Part shown: positions 42,936 to 51,702 of the stretch, in pieces
Layout of the letters: the number at the start of each line of letters is the position of its first letter
How positions within the stretch are numbered: position 1 is the stretch's first letter
NCBI GenBank assembly: GCA_964556115.1
Contig: CAZKVC010000006.1
Span: 124,001-188,000, forward strand
Reading direction: 5' to 3'
Length of the DNA: 64,000 nucleotides
Source: Parvularcula sp964556115
Lineage (GTDB): Bacteria; Pseudomonadota; Alphaproteobacteria; Caulobacterales; Parvularculaceae
The notes under the pieces: model-generated
Database searches by the model: none
Seen by the model: the letters and a program-made list of their open reading frames with translations, nothing else
What the model was told of the DNA's origin: nothing
Position numbers and translations under genes: made by a program

Positions 42936-44276
42936 ATGACAACTCAGCCCGAAGCGATTCTCGCCGCCCTTCTCGACAAGGCGAAGGCGCAAGGCGCGGA
43001 CGCCGCCGACGCCCTTCTCTATCGCAGCCTTTCGTCCTCCGTTTCGGTCCGCTTGGGCGAAACCGAGGAGGTCGAGCGTTCGGAAAGCCAGGACCTCGGC
43101 CTCAGGGTCTTCATCGGCGACCGGCAGGCTTCGGTCAGCTCTACCGATTTCAGGCCCGAGGCCCTCGACACGCTGGTCGAACGCGCCGTGAAAATGGCGA
43201 AGCTCGCGCCGTCCGACCCCTATGCCGGGCTTGCCCCGAAGGACCGTCTGGCCAAGCCGCCCTTCGCCGATCTCGACCAGTATGACAGCTATGAGCCAAG
43301 CACCGAAGAGCTGACCGAACGCGCCAAGGCTTGTGAAGCCGCCGCGCGCGCAATCGACGGCGTGACCAACTCATCGGGCGCAGGCGCCTCGGTTTCTGCA
43401 GGGGAGAGCTTCTTTGCCACCTCCCACGGCTTTCTCGGACACAAGCAGGGCGGCTCGCACTCTCTCGGCGTCTCGGTGCTGGCGGGCGAAGGCACCGGCA
43501 TGGAGCGGGATTACGACAGCGATGCCGCCGTCCACTTCACCGACCTGCGCAGCCCCGAAGAGGTGGGCATCGAAGCGGGCGAGCGCGCCGTGAAACGCCT
43601 GAAGCCCCGCAAGATGCCATCGACCAAGGCGCCCGTGATCTTCGAGCAGCGCCTCGCCTCCACCATCCTCTCGCCCCTTGCAGGGGCCGCCAATGGCGGT
43701 GCGATCGCGCGGCAGACGAGCTTCCTTCTCGGCAAGCTCGGCGAGCGCATCTTTTCCGAGGCGGTCACCGTCAGGGACGACCCTCTCCGCCCGCGCGGCT
43801 TCGGCTCGAAGCCTTTCGACGGCGAAGGCGTGCCGTGCGAGGCCTTCGACCTGATTGAAAAGGGCGTTCTTACCCAATGGTATCTCAACAGCGCCCAGGC
43901 CAGGCAGCTCGGCCTTAAGACCAATGGACGCGCGAGGCGCGGCACCGGAGGCGGCCCATCTTCCGGACCAAGCAATCTCGATCTTCTGCCCGGCGACAAA
44001 TCGCCCGGGGACCTGGTTCGCGAAGCGGGCTCGGGCCTTCTGGTCACTGACATGTTCGGGCCGCAGATCAACGGCAATACCGGCGATTTTTCCGTAGGTT
44101 GCGCAGGCTACGCCATTGAGGCCGGCGAGGTCGCCTACCCGGTGTCCGAGATCACCATCGCGGGCAACCTCCTGGAGATGTGGGCGAACCTCATCGCGGG
44201 CAATGACGTTCGGCGGCGGGGGAGCATCAACGCTCCCACCCTCCTGATCGAGCGTATGACCATTGCTGGCAACTGA
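42936..44276 (+). CDS. pmbA: TldE/PmbA family metalloprotease subunit
   Basis: A 446-residue protein of the TldD/TldE family; TldE partners TldD in processing small peptides such as microcin B17 or CcdA in E. coli. Diagnostic C-terminal blocks are FSVGCAGYAIEAGEVAYPVS and EITIAGNLLEMWANL. No HExxxH is evident, in agreement with TldE being the non-metal-binding partner. It is divergent from the gcv operon, and overlaps the phosphatase gene downstream by 14 bases. Confidence 0.94.
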   Translation: MTTQPEAILAALLDKAKAQGADAADALLYRSLSSSVSVRLGETEEVERSESQDLGLRVFIGDRQASVSSTDFRPEALDTLVERAVKMAKLAPSDPYAGLAPKDRLAKPPFADLDQYDSYEPSTEELTERAKACEAAARAIDGVTNSSGAGASVSAGESFFATSHGFLGHKQGGSHSLGVSVLAGEGTGMERDYDSDAAVHFTDLRSPEEVGIEAGERAVKRLKPRKMPSTKAPVIFEQRLASTILSPLAGAANGGAIARQTSFLLGKLGERIFSEAVTVRDDPLRPRGFGSKPFDGEGVPCEAFDLIEKGVLTQWYLNSAQARQLGLKTNGRARRGTGGGPSSGPSNLDLLPGDKSPGDLVREAGSGLLVTDMFGPQINGNTGDFSVGCAGYAIEAGEVAYPVSEITIAGNLLEMWANLIAGNDVRRRGSINAPTLLIERMTIAGN

Positions 44277-45096
44277 CCGCCTCCCGACCCATTCCGAGGA
44301 ACGCGACGCCCTGATCGGCGCGGCGGTGGAAGCCGGTCATGCCGTCATGCCGATGTTCAGGGACGGCGCGATCAAGCGCTGGTCCAAGGCCGATGACAGC
44401 CCCGTCTCCGAGGCGGACATGCGCGCCAATCAGGTGTTGCAGGAAGCCCTCATCAAGGGCCCGCGGCGCAATTATGGCTGGCTGTCCGAGGAAAGCACCG
44501 ACGATCCCTCCCGCCTCGAGCGGCCGCGGACGATCATCGTCGATCCGATCGACGGCACCCGCGCTTTCCTGCGCGGGGAAGACAGCTTCACCGTCTGCCT
44601 CTCGATTTGCGATGGGGGCCAGGCCATAGCCTCGGTGGTCTACGCGCCGGCCCGGGACGAGATCTTCGCGGCGGCGAAGGGCGAAGGCGCGACCCTCAAC
44701 GGCAGGACCATCAGCGCCTCGACCTGCGCCGAGCTTCGGGGGTGCCGCATGATCGGCCAGAAACGGATGTTCGGCCATCCACGCTGGCCGACGCCTTGGC
44801 CGTCCATGAGCATCCAGTACCGCAATTCCACCAGCTACCGCATGGCCATGGTCGCGGCCGGACGGGCCGACGCGACAATCGCGCTTCTGCCGAAACCGGA
44901 TTGGGATACGGCGCCGGGCGCGCTCATCGTCGCCGAAGCGGGTGGCAAGGTCAGCGACCACCTCGGCCGCGACTTCCGCTTCTGCCGCGAAGAGCCCGAG
45001 CAGCCCGGCCTTGTCTGCGCCGCGGCGCCTCTCTACCCGCACATCATCGAAAGGTTGGGCCACCTGCCTTCCGACCTGCGAACACTCAAACCGTGA
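44263..45096 (+). CDS. Inositol monophosphatase / CysQ-like phosphatase
   Basis: A 277-residue Mg-dependent phosphatase of the inositol monophosphatase family. Metal-site motifs are GWLSEES, IIVDPIDGTRAFLRG and DWDTAPGALIVAEAGG. It differs from the second, clearly CysQ-like protein at 60162, so it may act on histidinol phosphate, inositol phosphate or PAP. The start TTG 44263 lies in the pmbA end (14-base overlap); no ATG fits the family N-terminus. DUF4170 follows. Confidence 0.9.
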   Translation: MLATDRLPTHSEERDALIGAAVEAGHAVMPMFRDGAIKRWSKADDSPVSEADMRANQVLQEALIKGPRRNYGWLSEESTDDPSRLERPRTIIVDPIDGTRAFLRGEDSFTVCLSICDGGQAIASVVYAPARDEIFAAAKGEGATLNGRTISASTCAELRGCRMIGQKRMFGHPRWPTPWPSMSIQYRNSTSYRMAMVAAGRADATIALLPKPDWDTAPGALIVAEAGGKVSDHLGRDFRFCREEPEQPGLVCAAAPLYPHIIERLGHLPSDLRTLKP

Positions 45097-45107
45097 AGGT
45101 GAAGGAC

Positions 45108-45347
45108 ATGGCCGACCAGCAAGAGCAGCTTCTGCATCTCGTTTTCGGAGGCGAGCTGACTGACCCCAAGGCGGCGCGGTTCAAGAACCTCTCCGAACTC
45201 GACATCGTGGGGGTCTTCCCAAGCTATGCCGAGGCCGAGAAAGCCTGGAGGTCCAAGGCCCAGGCGACCGTGGACAATGCGCATACGCGCTATTTCATCG
45301 TCCACCTGCACCGGCTACTCGATCCGGACGGGGATGGTCTTCTGTAA
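45108..45347 (+). CDS. DUF4170 family protein
   Basis: A 79-residue soluble protein of a small alphaproteobacterial family: LHLVFGGELTD, IVGVFPSYAEAEKAWRSKAQ and YFIVHLHRLLDP are typical. Function is unknown. An in-frame GTG at 45093 would overlap the phosphatase stop by four bases and add five residues; ATG 45108 is chosen but that alternative is real. Its place after the phosphatase gene suggests one transcript. Confidence 0.88.
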   Translation: MADQQEQLLHLVFGGELTDPKAARFKNLSELDIVGVFPSYAEAEKAWRSKAQATVDNAHTRYFIVHLHRLLDPDGDGLL

Positions 45348-45359
45348 GCTTGAAGCTGG

Positions 45360-45590
45360 TCAGGCAGGGGCCGTTTCGAGCTCCTGCCAACCCCTGCGGC
45401 CATGGCGCTGCCGGTCGAAGGTGAGGCTCGCGGCGAGCATCAGGGGCAGGCTGACGACCAGTGCCGCGAGGCTGAGAAGCAACACGGCGCCCGCCCCGAT
45501 CATCAGGACCAGAGAACTGGCCAAGGCCTGGAGGCGCGCAGGCATGAACGTCTGCGCGGGCTGTCGGAGGGTGATCGCCTTCTCGCTCAT
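45360..45590 (-). CDS. Hypothetical small membrane protein
   Basis: A 76-residue protein with a polar N-terminus and one long or two short membrane helices (about residues 20-58, rich in Leu, Ala and Val) ending RQRHGRRGWQELETAPA. ATG 45590 (MSEKAITLRQ) is preferred to an in-frame ATG 51 bases upstream because of the natural polar start. It converges on the DUF4170 gene with 12 bases between. No family recognised. Confidence 0.65.
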   Translation of the reverse strand: MSEKAITLRQPAQTFMPARLQALASSLVLMIGAGAVLLLSLAALVVSLPLMLAASLTFDRQRHGRRGWQELETAPA

Positions 45591-45658
45591 GCACCCAAGA
45601 TGATGCAGAAAGGGCGAGAAGGCAAAGCGGCATTGGATCACGCCGCAGTGGCCTCGCC

Positions 45659-46135
45659 TTACAGTTTGGAGAGGACGTGCTCCGCCGAGCTGACTTCGAA
45701 GGCCCCCGGCTCTTCGACGAAGACGTCGCTGACCTTGCCGTTTTCAACGATCATGGCGAAACGCTGGGAACGCTTGCCCATGCCGTAGCCGGTGCCGTCC
45801 ATCTCGAGGTCGAGGGCCTTGGTGAAGTCGGCATTGCCGTCGGCCAACATCACGATGTCGTCGGCATTGGCGGTTTCGCCCCAGGCATTCATGACGAATG
45901 CGTCGTTAACGGACATGCACACGACCCGCTCGATGCCCTTCTCTTTCAGCGCACCGGCCTTCTCGACGAAGCCGGGAAGATGCTTTGCGGAACAGGTTGG
46001 CGTAAACGCTCCAGGCACAGCGAAAACCACGCTTTTCCCAGTGCCGAGCAGCTCGGCCGTGTCGACCGGTTGGGGGCCTTCGGCCGTGGCTTTGAAGACT
46101 TTCACGGAAGGGATCGCGTCGCCTTTTTGAATCAT
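45659..46135 (-). CDS. Peroxiredoxin, Prx5/redoxin type
   Basis: A thiol peroxidase of 158 residues that reduces hydrogen peroxide and alkyl hydroperoxides. The peroxidatic Cys48 lies in VPGAFTPTCSAKHLP, the hallmark of Prx5; a second Cys73 (VVCMSVNDAF) is also typical. ATG 46135 begins the family's N-terminus (MIQKGDAIP); the frame is open much further upstream but lacks family sequence. It is divergent from yqgE. Confidence 0.95.
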   Translation of the reverse strand: MIQKGDAIPSVKVFKATAEGPQPVDTAELLGTGKSVVFAVPGAFTPTCSAKHLPGFVEKAGALKEKGIERVVCMSVNDAFVMNAWGETANADDIVMLADGNADFTKALDLEMDGTGYGMGKRSQRFAMIVENGKVSDVFVEEPGAFEVSSAEHVLSKL

Positions 46136-46271
46136 CACTGGTTCCTCGTATTGGTCTTTGGGGGCTGATTTGGTCAGGCCATGCAGAGCTTTCACCGCGC
46201 TGGCAAGCGGCACGGGCAGAACCCTCAGCCTTCTGACGTGTCCCCTCATGACATCCGACGAGGGGACGACC

Positions 46272-46886
46272 ATGACACCGATGAGTTTCCCGAGAGGACA
46301 GACCCTGATGGATCTGACGGACGGCTTTGCCGGCAAGCTGATGGCGGCCATGCCCCATCTTGTGGACACGCCTTTCGAAAAGGCGCTCGCCCTGATCTGC
46401 AGCCATGACGAGAACCATGCCTTTGGTGTCGTCATCAACAAGCCGATGCCCGACGTGACCGTGGCGGACGTTTTGGCCGAGCTCGACCTGATGGTCGATC
46501 ACCGCGCCGAACTGATGCCGGTCTATTTCGGCGGACCGGTCGGTCTTGAGCGCGGGGCGGTGGTTCACGACGACGATTACCGCGAGAACGGCACCATCAG
46601 CATCGCGCCTGGCATCAACCTGACCGCGACGATGGATGCGCTTCAGGCGCTTGCCAGCGGGCAGCTGAACCCTGAACGGGCCATGCTGGTCATGGGACAT
46701 GCCGGTTGGTCGTCAGGGCAGCTCGAGAACGAAGTGAAGCGCAATGACTGGCTCAGCCTTCAGGCGAGGCCGGAGATGATTTTCTCTGCTGACACAGACC
46801 GTTGGGACGATGCTCTCGTGCAGCTTGGCATCTCGGATCTGACGATGTTCGACGCCAATGAAAGCCTTGTGGCGAGGCCGAACTAG
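46272..46886 (+). CDS. yqgE: YqgE/AlgH family protein (DUF179)
   Basis: A 204-residue protein of the UPF0301 family, function unresolved. Typical blocks are GKLMAAMPHL, ICSHDENHAFGVVINKPM, YFGGPVGLERGAVVH, MLVMGHAGWSSGQLENE and IFSADTDRWDDAL. ATG 46272 has AGGGGA six bases before it; ATGs at 46308 and 46248 are alternatives. The stop codon lies in the start of the second palindromic repeat. Confidence 0.9.
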   Translation: MTPMSFPRGQTLMDLTDGFAGKLMAAMPHLVDTPFEKALALICSHDENHAFGVVINKPMPDVTVADVLAELDLMVDHRAELMPVYFGGPVGLERGAVVHDDDYRENGTISIAPGINLTATMDALQALASGQLNPERAMLVMGHAGWSSGQLENEVKRNDWLSLQARPEMIFSADTDRWDDALVQLGISDLTMFDANESLVARPN

Positions 46887-46990
46887 AGCAACGGGCCGCG
46901 AAGTGAAGACCGGTTCGCGGTGAGAAGTTGCTCCACCACAAAAACCCAAGGGCACCGGACTTATTCCTTGGAGCAGTCCGTTGCGCCAGG
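46885..46990. repeat. Composite palindromic intergenic repeat, copy 2
   Basis: The same two-hairpin unit as at 5898-6000, same orientation. Hairpin one has GAGCAAC/GTTGCTC outer arms and CCGCGAA/TTCGCGG inner arms; hairpin two runs from GGGCACCGGACT to AGTCCGTTGCGCC. The spacer ACAAAAACC-like segment between the hairpins is also kept. It starts at the yqgE stop and reaches the 3' end of the next, convergent gene. Confidence 0.85.
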
Positions 46991-46994
46991 CTTC

Positions 46995-49037
46995 TCAGCG
47001 AAGGCCCGTCGCCCGCATATCGGCCATCCGGCCGTTCGGCTCTGCGGGTTTGCTGCCAGCGGCGAAGGCGCGGCCGGTGGCGAAATGGGCGCCCTTGGCC
47101 ATGATGTCCTTGAGGTCCAGCTCGTTATCGACGTCCCGCACCAGGACCGGGCAGCCGAAGCGTTTCTCCAGGGCTGCGATCGCCGTGCGCCGCACCTTGG
47201 CGCCGGTCACGTCCATGGCGCTGATCCAGACCATGTCCGGCCGGAACTTGGGCGGCCTCGCTTTCGGGTCGTCGACGATCAGCGCGATCGCCGCGCCCGC
47301 CTTGCGGTAGTCGTCGACCGCCCCGGCCATGGCTTTGAGAGCCCTCGGATCGGCTGCCTGAAGGCCCACCACCAGCACACCGCGCGGCAGGTCATGGCCG
47401 CGCACGGCCTTGCCCACCGCCGAAGCGAGCGCGGGGTGGGAGAGTTTGGTCTCGGCCGCGTCGATCAATCCGAAAGGCTTGCTGCGCGGCGCGGCGTCGA
47501 GCTGTCCCGCGAGACGGTGTGCACCGCGGTCGATGAGGCTTCTCACCGCATCCTCCTGCCCGGCGAGGGCGGGATCGGTCAGCTCGATCCCGACGGTCTT
47601 GCCCGAAGGCAGCCGCATCATCGGCCTGAAGTTTTCCGCGCTGCCCGCAAGCTCCTGCTGAGGCGTGGGCTTGGCTGCGGTCTGCTCCGGCTTTTCCGGG
47701 CGCCGGGGCAGTTTCTGGACCTCGGTCATCTCCCCGTCGATGCGCAGGAGGATGCCTTCATGGTCGACACGCCTGCGGCCTTCGAAACGGAACCGCTTGC
47801 CGCCGGTTTCGAGGGTGACGTCGAACGGCCCGCTCTGCGGCGCGCTGCCGCCAAGGACGCCTTCGTCAAAAGCATCAAGGCTCACCTCGTCCAGACGCTG
47901 GCGGATCCCTTCCGGCGTCAGCATGTCCGCGCTGGGATTGCCGAGGGTTTTGCGGAAGGTGCCGCCGCAACGGACTTCCGGCTCGGCGAGGACGTCCCAG
48001 ACATACTCGCCCTCCCCCATCTCGATCTCGGTGGCCTGAGCGGGAGGTGCCCAATGGTTCGAGACAGGGTCTTCGCGGTGCTCGTAGCGGTGAGAAGACC
48101 CGTCGGGTGCCTGCGGTTCGAAGTCGGACGCAGCCGGGGCCGCCTGCGGCACGGTCAGGGGCGGCGTGATGGGCGCTGGCGCATGATCGGGCGGCGCCGG
48201 AGCCGGCCTTGCCGGTTCTTCGCGAAAGGCCGATGGACGGGCCGGGGTGCGCGAGCGCTGGCCGCGGCGCGCCGCGACATCGAGCGCATCGTCCTCAGCG
48301 AAAAGCGAGGTCGGCATGGCCTGAAGGTCGCGGGACGGTTTCGCCTTGCGCACCGCGAGGGGCACATCCTGGCCGATAAAGGGGGCGATCAGCGTCGCGG
48401 AGAGGATCATCGCCCCGGCGATCACCGGGAGCGCGATGACCGGGATCGCGCCTTTCACGAGAGGCAGCGCCGCGTTGGTCATCGCGAAGACGCAGAGAAC
48501 CGCCATCACGACAGAGCCCGCAAGGAACGCCTTGCCGATGGGATCGCGGATCACCGCATAGACGAGAAGACCCGAGGCAAGGAGCATGGCGACGAGGCAG
48601 CCGAGCCATGCTTCGCGCACCAGCGGCGTGCCCGTGGCGGTCGCGACCCCGAGGCCCGTGACGCCGATGATCACCAGCGCGCTGATCGCCGCGACGAGAA
48701 GGTTCTCGCGCCCCGTATGAAGAACCGCGTTGACGAAAAGGAGGAAGGCACTCGCGCTCAGGGTGCCGATCAGGACCTTGGTGCCCTGGGTGACGAAGTC
48801 GATCGTCCCGAAAAGCAGCGCTTCGCAAAGGGCCGTCAGGACCAGAAGCGCCGAGCCCGCAGCCGCGGTGCCGGAACGCCGGACCACCATGACGACCAGC
48901 AGCATGAGCGCACCGAGGGACAGCGCCGTGAGGATACCGCTCTGCACGAAATCGTAGCCGCCGGCAGCCATCGCGGTTTCGCGCGCCAGCACGCTGTTGA
49001 ACTTCGACAGTGACAAGGCGTCGCCCACTTCGCCCAC
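46995..49037 (-). CDS. Multi-pass membrane protein with PAS-like and degenerate EAL-like domains
   Basis: A 680-residue protein. About six or seven membrane helices fill residues 30-222. A Pro/Ala-rich linker (about 260-335) leads to a PAS-like segment (about 345-440). The C-terminal part resembles an EAL domain without its catalytic set: FRPMMRLPSGKTVGIELTDP (470-489) for the opening, IALIVDDPKARPPKF (584-598) for the DDFG region, and VLVRDVDNELDLKDIMAKGA (631-650) for the AEGVE region. Loss of catalytic residues suggests a c-di-GMP sensor or scaffold rather than a phosphodiesterase. GTG 49037 is a provisional start; an ATG at 48971 is possible. Confidence 0.72.
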   Translation of the reverse strand: MGEVGDALSLSKFNSVLARETAMAAGGYDFVQSGILTALSLGALMLLVVMVVRRSGTAAAGSALLVLTALCEALLFGTIDFVTQGTKVLIGTLSASAFLLFVNAVLHTGRENLLVAAISALVIIGVTGLGVATATGTPLVREAWLGCLVAMLLASGLLVYAVIRDPIGKAFLAGSVVMAVLCVFAMTNAALPLVKGAIPVIALPVIAGAMILSATLIAPFIGQDVPLAVRKAKPSRDLQAMPTSLFAEDDALDVAARRGQRSRTPARPSAFREEPARPAPAPPDHAPAPITPPLTVPQAAPAASDFEPQAPDGSSHRYEHREDPVSNHWAPPAQATEIEMGEGEYVWDVLAEPEVRCGGTFRKTLGNPSADMLTPEGIRQRLDEVSLDAFDEGVLGGSAPQSGPFDVTLETGGKRFRFEGRRRVDHEGILLRIDGEMTEVQKLPRRPEKPEQTAAKPTPQQELAGSAENFRPMMRLPSGKTVGIELTDPALAGQEDAVRSLIDRGAHRLAGQLDAAPRSKPFGLIDAAETKLSHPALASAVGKAVRGHDLPRGVLVVGLQAADPRALKAMAGAVDDYRKAGAAIALIVDDPKARPPKFRPDMVWISAMDVTGAKVRRTAIAALEKRFGCPVLVRDVDNELDLKDIMAKGAHFATGRAFAAGSKPAEPNGRMADMRATGLR

Positions 49038-49133
49038 CCCTTTGCCGCGGCAAGATTGTTAACCCCGTCTCTTGCTTGGCGAAATTCCAAACAAAAGGCA
49101 ATCTAGGAGGTTAACGCCTGCCCAAAGGAACTG

Positions 49134-50507
49134 TTACTGCAAAAGCTGTTCCCGGACAGCGTCTTGGTCGGCAGGAACCACGGTATAGTGTTCGTCGCCG
49201 CCGATCTTGGCCGCAATTTCTTCAGGCAGCTCTGGGGTTTGGCCGCTGGCTTTCTTAACTGCTTCAGGGAATTTTGCAGGATGCGCGGTCGCGAGAGTGA
49301 CGATGTCCCCCTTGAGCCCTTCTTCCCGCAGCCGCCGCGCCGCGGCGAGCCCGATCGCGGAATGGGGATCGAGGAGCGTGCCCGCCGCCTCGTGGACCGA
49401 CCTGATGGTCGCCTCGACCTCCGGCCCGCTGACGCGGGCGGAGCGGTAGTCCCGGCGAAGGGCCTCGTGGGTCGCTTCGGGAATGGTGAAGCCATGCCCT
49501 TCCTTCAGGTCGTTCATCAGGGAAGCCGTGGCCGCACTGTCCCGGCCCGATGCCTCGTAAAGCGCCCGCTCGAAATTGCTGGCGACCTCGATGTCCATCG
49601 ACGGTGAGGCAGTAGCGGTGACCCCTTCCTTCTCGTAGCGTCCTGTCTTCAGGGCGCGATCGAGGATGTCGTTCTCGTTGACGGCGACGATGAGCTGACC
49701 CATCGGCGCGCCGAGGGTCTTGGCGACATAGCCCGCGAAGACATCGCCGAAATTGCCCGTGGGAACGGAGAAATGCGCCGGCCCGCCACCTTGGAACGCC
49801 AGCGATGCGGTGATGTAATAGCTCACCTGCGCGGCGATCCTCGCCCAGTTGATCGAATTGACCCCGCCGAGCCGAACATCGTTGGCGAAGGCATGATCGG
49901 CGAAGAGGCCTTTGACGATGGCCTGGCAGTCGTCAAACGTCCCTTCGACCGCGAGGTTCACGACATTCTCCGCGCCGCCGGTGGTCATGAAACGCCGCTG
50001 CACCTGCGAGATCCGGTTGTGGGGATGGAGCACGCAGAGCCGCAGGCCCTCACGCCCGGCCAGCGCCTCCACCGCGGCACCGCCTGTATCGCCTGAGGTC
50101 GCCACGATCACGGTCATGGTCTCGCCGCGCGCTTTGAGGTCCTTCTCGAAAAGCCGCGCGATGACCTGCATCGCCACGTCCTTGAAGGCGAGGGTCGGAC
50201 CATGGAACAGCTCGAGGAGCGGTTCCCCCGCGACATCGGCGACCGGCACCGTTTCGGGATGGCGGAAGCTGGCGAAGGCAGCGTCGCACAACTCATGCGC
50301 TTCGCCCTTGGAAAGCCAGGGTTCCGCAAGAAGCGTCAGCACCTCGGCGGCAACGGTTGGAAAAGGCTCGCCGCGAAAGGCCGACCAGTCGCGCGGAGCG
50401 GGCCAGCTTTCCGGCAGGAAAAGGCCGCCATCCTGGCCCAAAGGCCGGGTCAGGACGTTCTGGAAGCTTCGTCCCTGATCGCCGCCCCTCGTCGAAAGAA
50501 AACGCAT
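49134..50507 (-). CDS. thrC: Threonine synthase
   Basis: A PLP enzyme converting O-phosphohomoserine to threonine, 457 residues. The N-terminus MRFLSTRGGD and LTRPLGQDGGLFLPESWP are characteristic, and the PLP lysine lies in FHGPTLAFKDVAMQ. ATSGDTGGAAVEAL and SVPTGNFGDVFAGYVAK form the cofactor and substrate loops. It belongs to the longer bacterial/fungal-like form. It stands alone, ahead of the EAL-like gene on the same strand. Confidence 0.96.
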   Translation of the reverse strand: MRFLSTRGGDQGRSFQNVLTRPLGQDGGLFLPESWPAPRDWSAFRGEPFPTVAAEVLTLLAEPWLSKGEAHELCDAAFASFRHPETVPVADVAGEPLLELFHGPTLAFKDVAMQVIARLFEKDLKARGETMTVIVATSGDTGGAAVEALAGREGLRLCVLHPHNRISQVQRRFMTTGGAENVVNLAVEGTFDDCQAIVKGLFADHAFANDVRLGGVNSINWARIAAQVSYYITASLAFQGGGPAHFSVPTGNFGDVFAGYVAKTLGAPMGQLIVAVNENDILDRALKTGRYEKEGVTATASPSMDIEVASNFERALYEASGRDSAATASLMNDLKEGHGFTIPEATHEALRRDYRSARVSGPEVEATIRSVHEAAGTLLDPHSAIGLAAARRLREEGLKGDIVTLATAHPAKFPEAVKKASGQTPELPEEIAAKIGGDEHYTVVPADQDAVREQLLQ

Positions 50508-50570
50508 CGGTCGCCTCGCCTGCCATTCGCAGGACCAGCTTTGGCCCGGTCCGGCGTCATGGCCAAGGGG

Positions 50571-51656
50571 CTAGATCGCGTCACACATCATGAAACGGTC
50601 ATCCGCCGCCGTTCCGATGACCAGGCGGTCGCCGATCATCGTCGCGGCCGTGGCTGCGGAAATATCACGCCCTGCGCTTTGAAGCAGCGTCTCGGTACGT
50701 CCGTCACGGATACGCAGCACCTGGCTCGGTGCGATGTCGCTCAACTCTTCGGTGAAGGCCTTGAAGGCGAAGGGCTGGGGTACCGAGCCGACATAGAGAT
50801 AGCCTTCGTCATCGACCGAGAGATTGTTCGGGAAGGAGTCGAGCATGACCCGCTCCCCCTCCTCCAGCGCCCCAGTGGCTGGATCACGGGCAAACTGGCG
50901 GATCGCCTCGGCCCGCATCTCGGCAGCGTAGAGGCGGTCACCTCCCGAACTCAGGGCGAGGCCATTGGGGAAGCGCAGCTTGTCCGCCGCCACCGACCAT
51001 TCGCTGCCCGAATAGCGCAGGATGGAGCCCGTCGGCAGGCCGAGAAGGAAGTCAGCCTTGCCGCGCACGGTCTGACGGCCCGACGCGGTGTCATTGGTGA
51101 CGAAGAAGCTGGTCGGGCCCGTCGCCACCACGTCATTCGGGCTGGTGAGCTCGGGCGTCGTCAGCCGTTCGGCCAGTATCAGGCCGCCTTCATCGGAGAC
51201 GTCGAAAATCAGGACTTCCGGACCCGCCTGGTTCACCACGAACAGCCGCTCGCGCATCACCCCGCTGGCGAGGCGTTCGCGGTAGAGATCGATGCCGCCG
51301 GGCTTGAAAAGCACGGGGCGGCCCTCGGTCCGGTCCCGCCACGAGCTGTCGTCCAGCGGGTTGTCGAAGTCGAAGCGGATGATCCCGCCCCGCTCGGCAT
51401 CGCCGCGCTGGTCGAGAACGGACAGGAAGGCGGCGTTCTCACCGGGCACGTCCTCAATGTCAGAAGCGCCGGTGATGCCCACCACGGGCGTGCAGTCGAT
51501 CGCGCTTTCTTCGGGGAAATCCTCGAACTGGTGGAAGACATGGCCCAGCCACAACGTGCCCGCTGCCACGGCCAATGTTCCCCCTGCCACCACCATTGCC
51601 ATCGGCATGAAAAGCCGCATGAAAACCCACCCTGTTGATTGCCCGTTCCCTTTCAA
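50571..51656 (-). CDS. Paraoxonase / SMP-30-like beta-propeller, membrane-anchored
   Basis: A 361-residue protein with one N-terminal membrane helix (about residues 13-38) and a six-bladed propeller. Calcium-site-like phrases are LTSPNDVVATGPTSFFVTND, KLRFPNGLALSSGGDRLYAAE shortened here to its core FPNGLAL, and SFPNNLSVDDEGYLYVG; these resemble paraoxonase/arylesterase and gluconolactonase families. It could be a lactonase or esterase facing the periplasm, which is inference. ATG 51656 or 51620 may start translation. Confidence 0.8.
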   Translation of the reverse strand: MKGNGQSTGWVFMRLFMPMAMVVAGGTLAVAAGTLWLGHVFHQFEDFPEESAIDCTPVVGITGASDIEDVPGENAAFLSVLDQRGDAERGGIIRFDFDNPLDDSSWRDRTEGRPVLFKPGGIDLYRERLASGVMRERLFVVNQAGPEVLIFDVSDEGGLILAERLTTPELTSPNDVVATGPTSFFVTNDTASGRQTVRGKADFLLGLPTGSILRYSGSEWSVAADKLRFPNGLALSSGGDRLYAAEMRAEAIRQFARDPATGALEEGERVMLDSFPNNLSVDDEGYLYVGSVPQPFAFKAFTEELSDIAPSQVLRIRDGRTETLLQSAGRDISAATAATMIGDRLVIGTAADDRFMMCDAI

Positions 51657-51702
51657 GAGGCGGGCCAGCCGATAGGCAAGATGTCATTGATACGTGATAA
51701 TG

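Noticed and set aside
46920..49013. 697-codon plus-strand frame opposite the EAL-like gene
   Set aside because: Arg/Gly/His-rich composition with no membrane or domain pattern, while the minus frame has clear helices and domain blocks.
49040..49133. CtrA-type paired TTAA box upstream of the EAL-like gene
   Set aside because: GTTAAC occurs twice, but the spacing does not fit TTAA-N7-TTAA.
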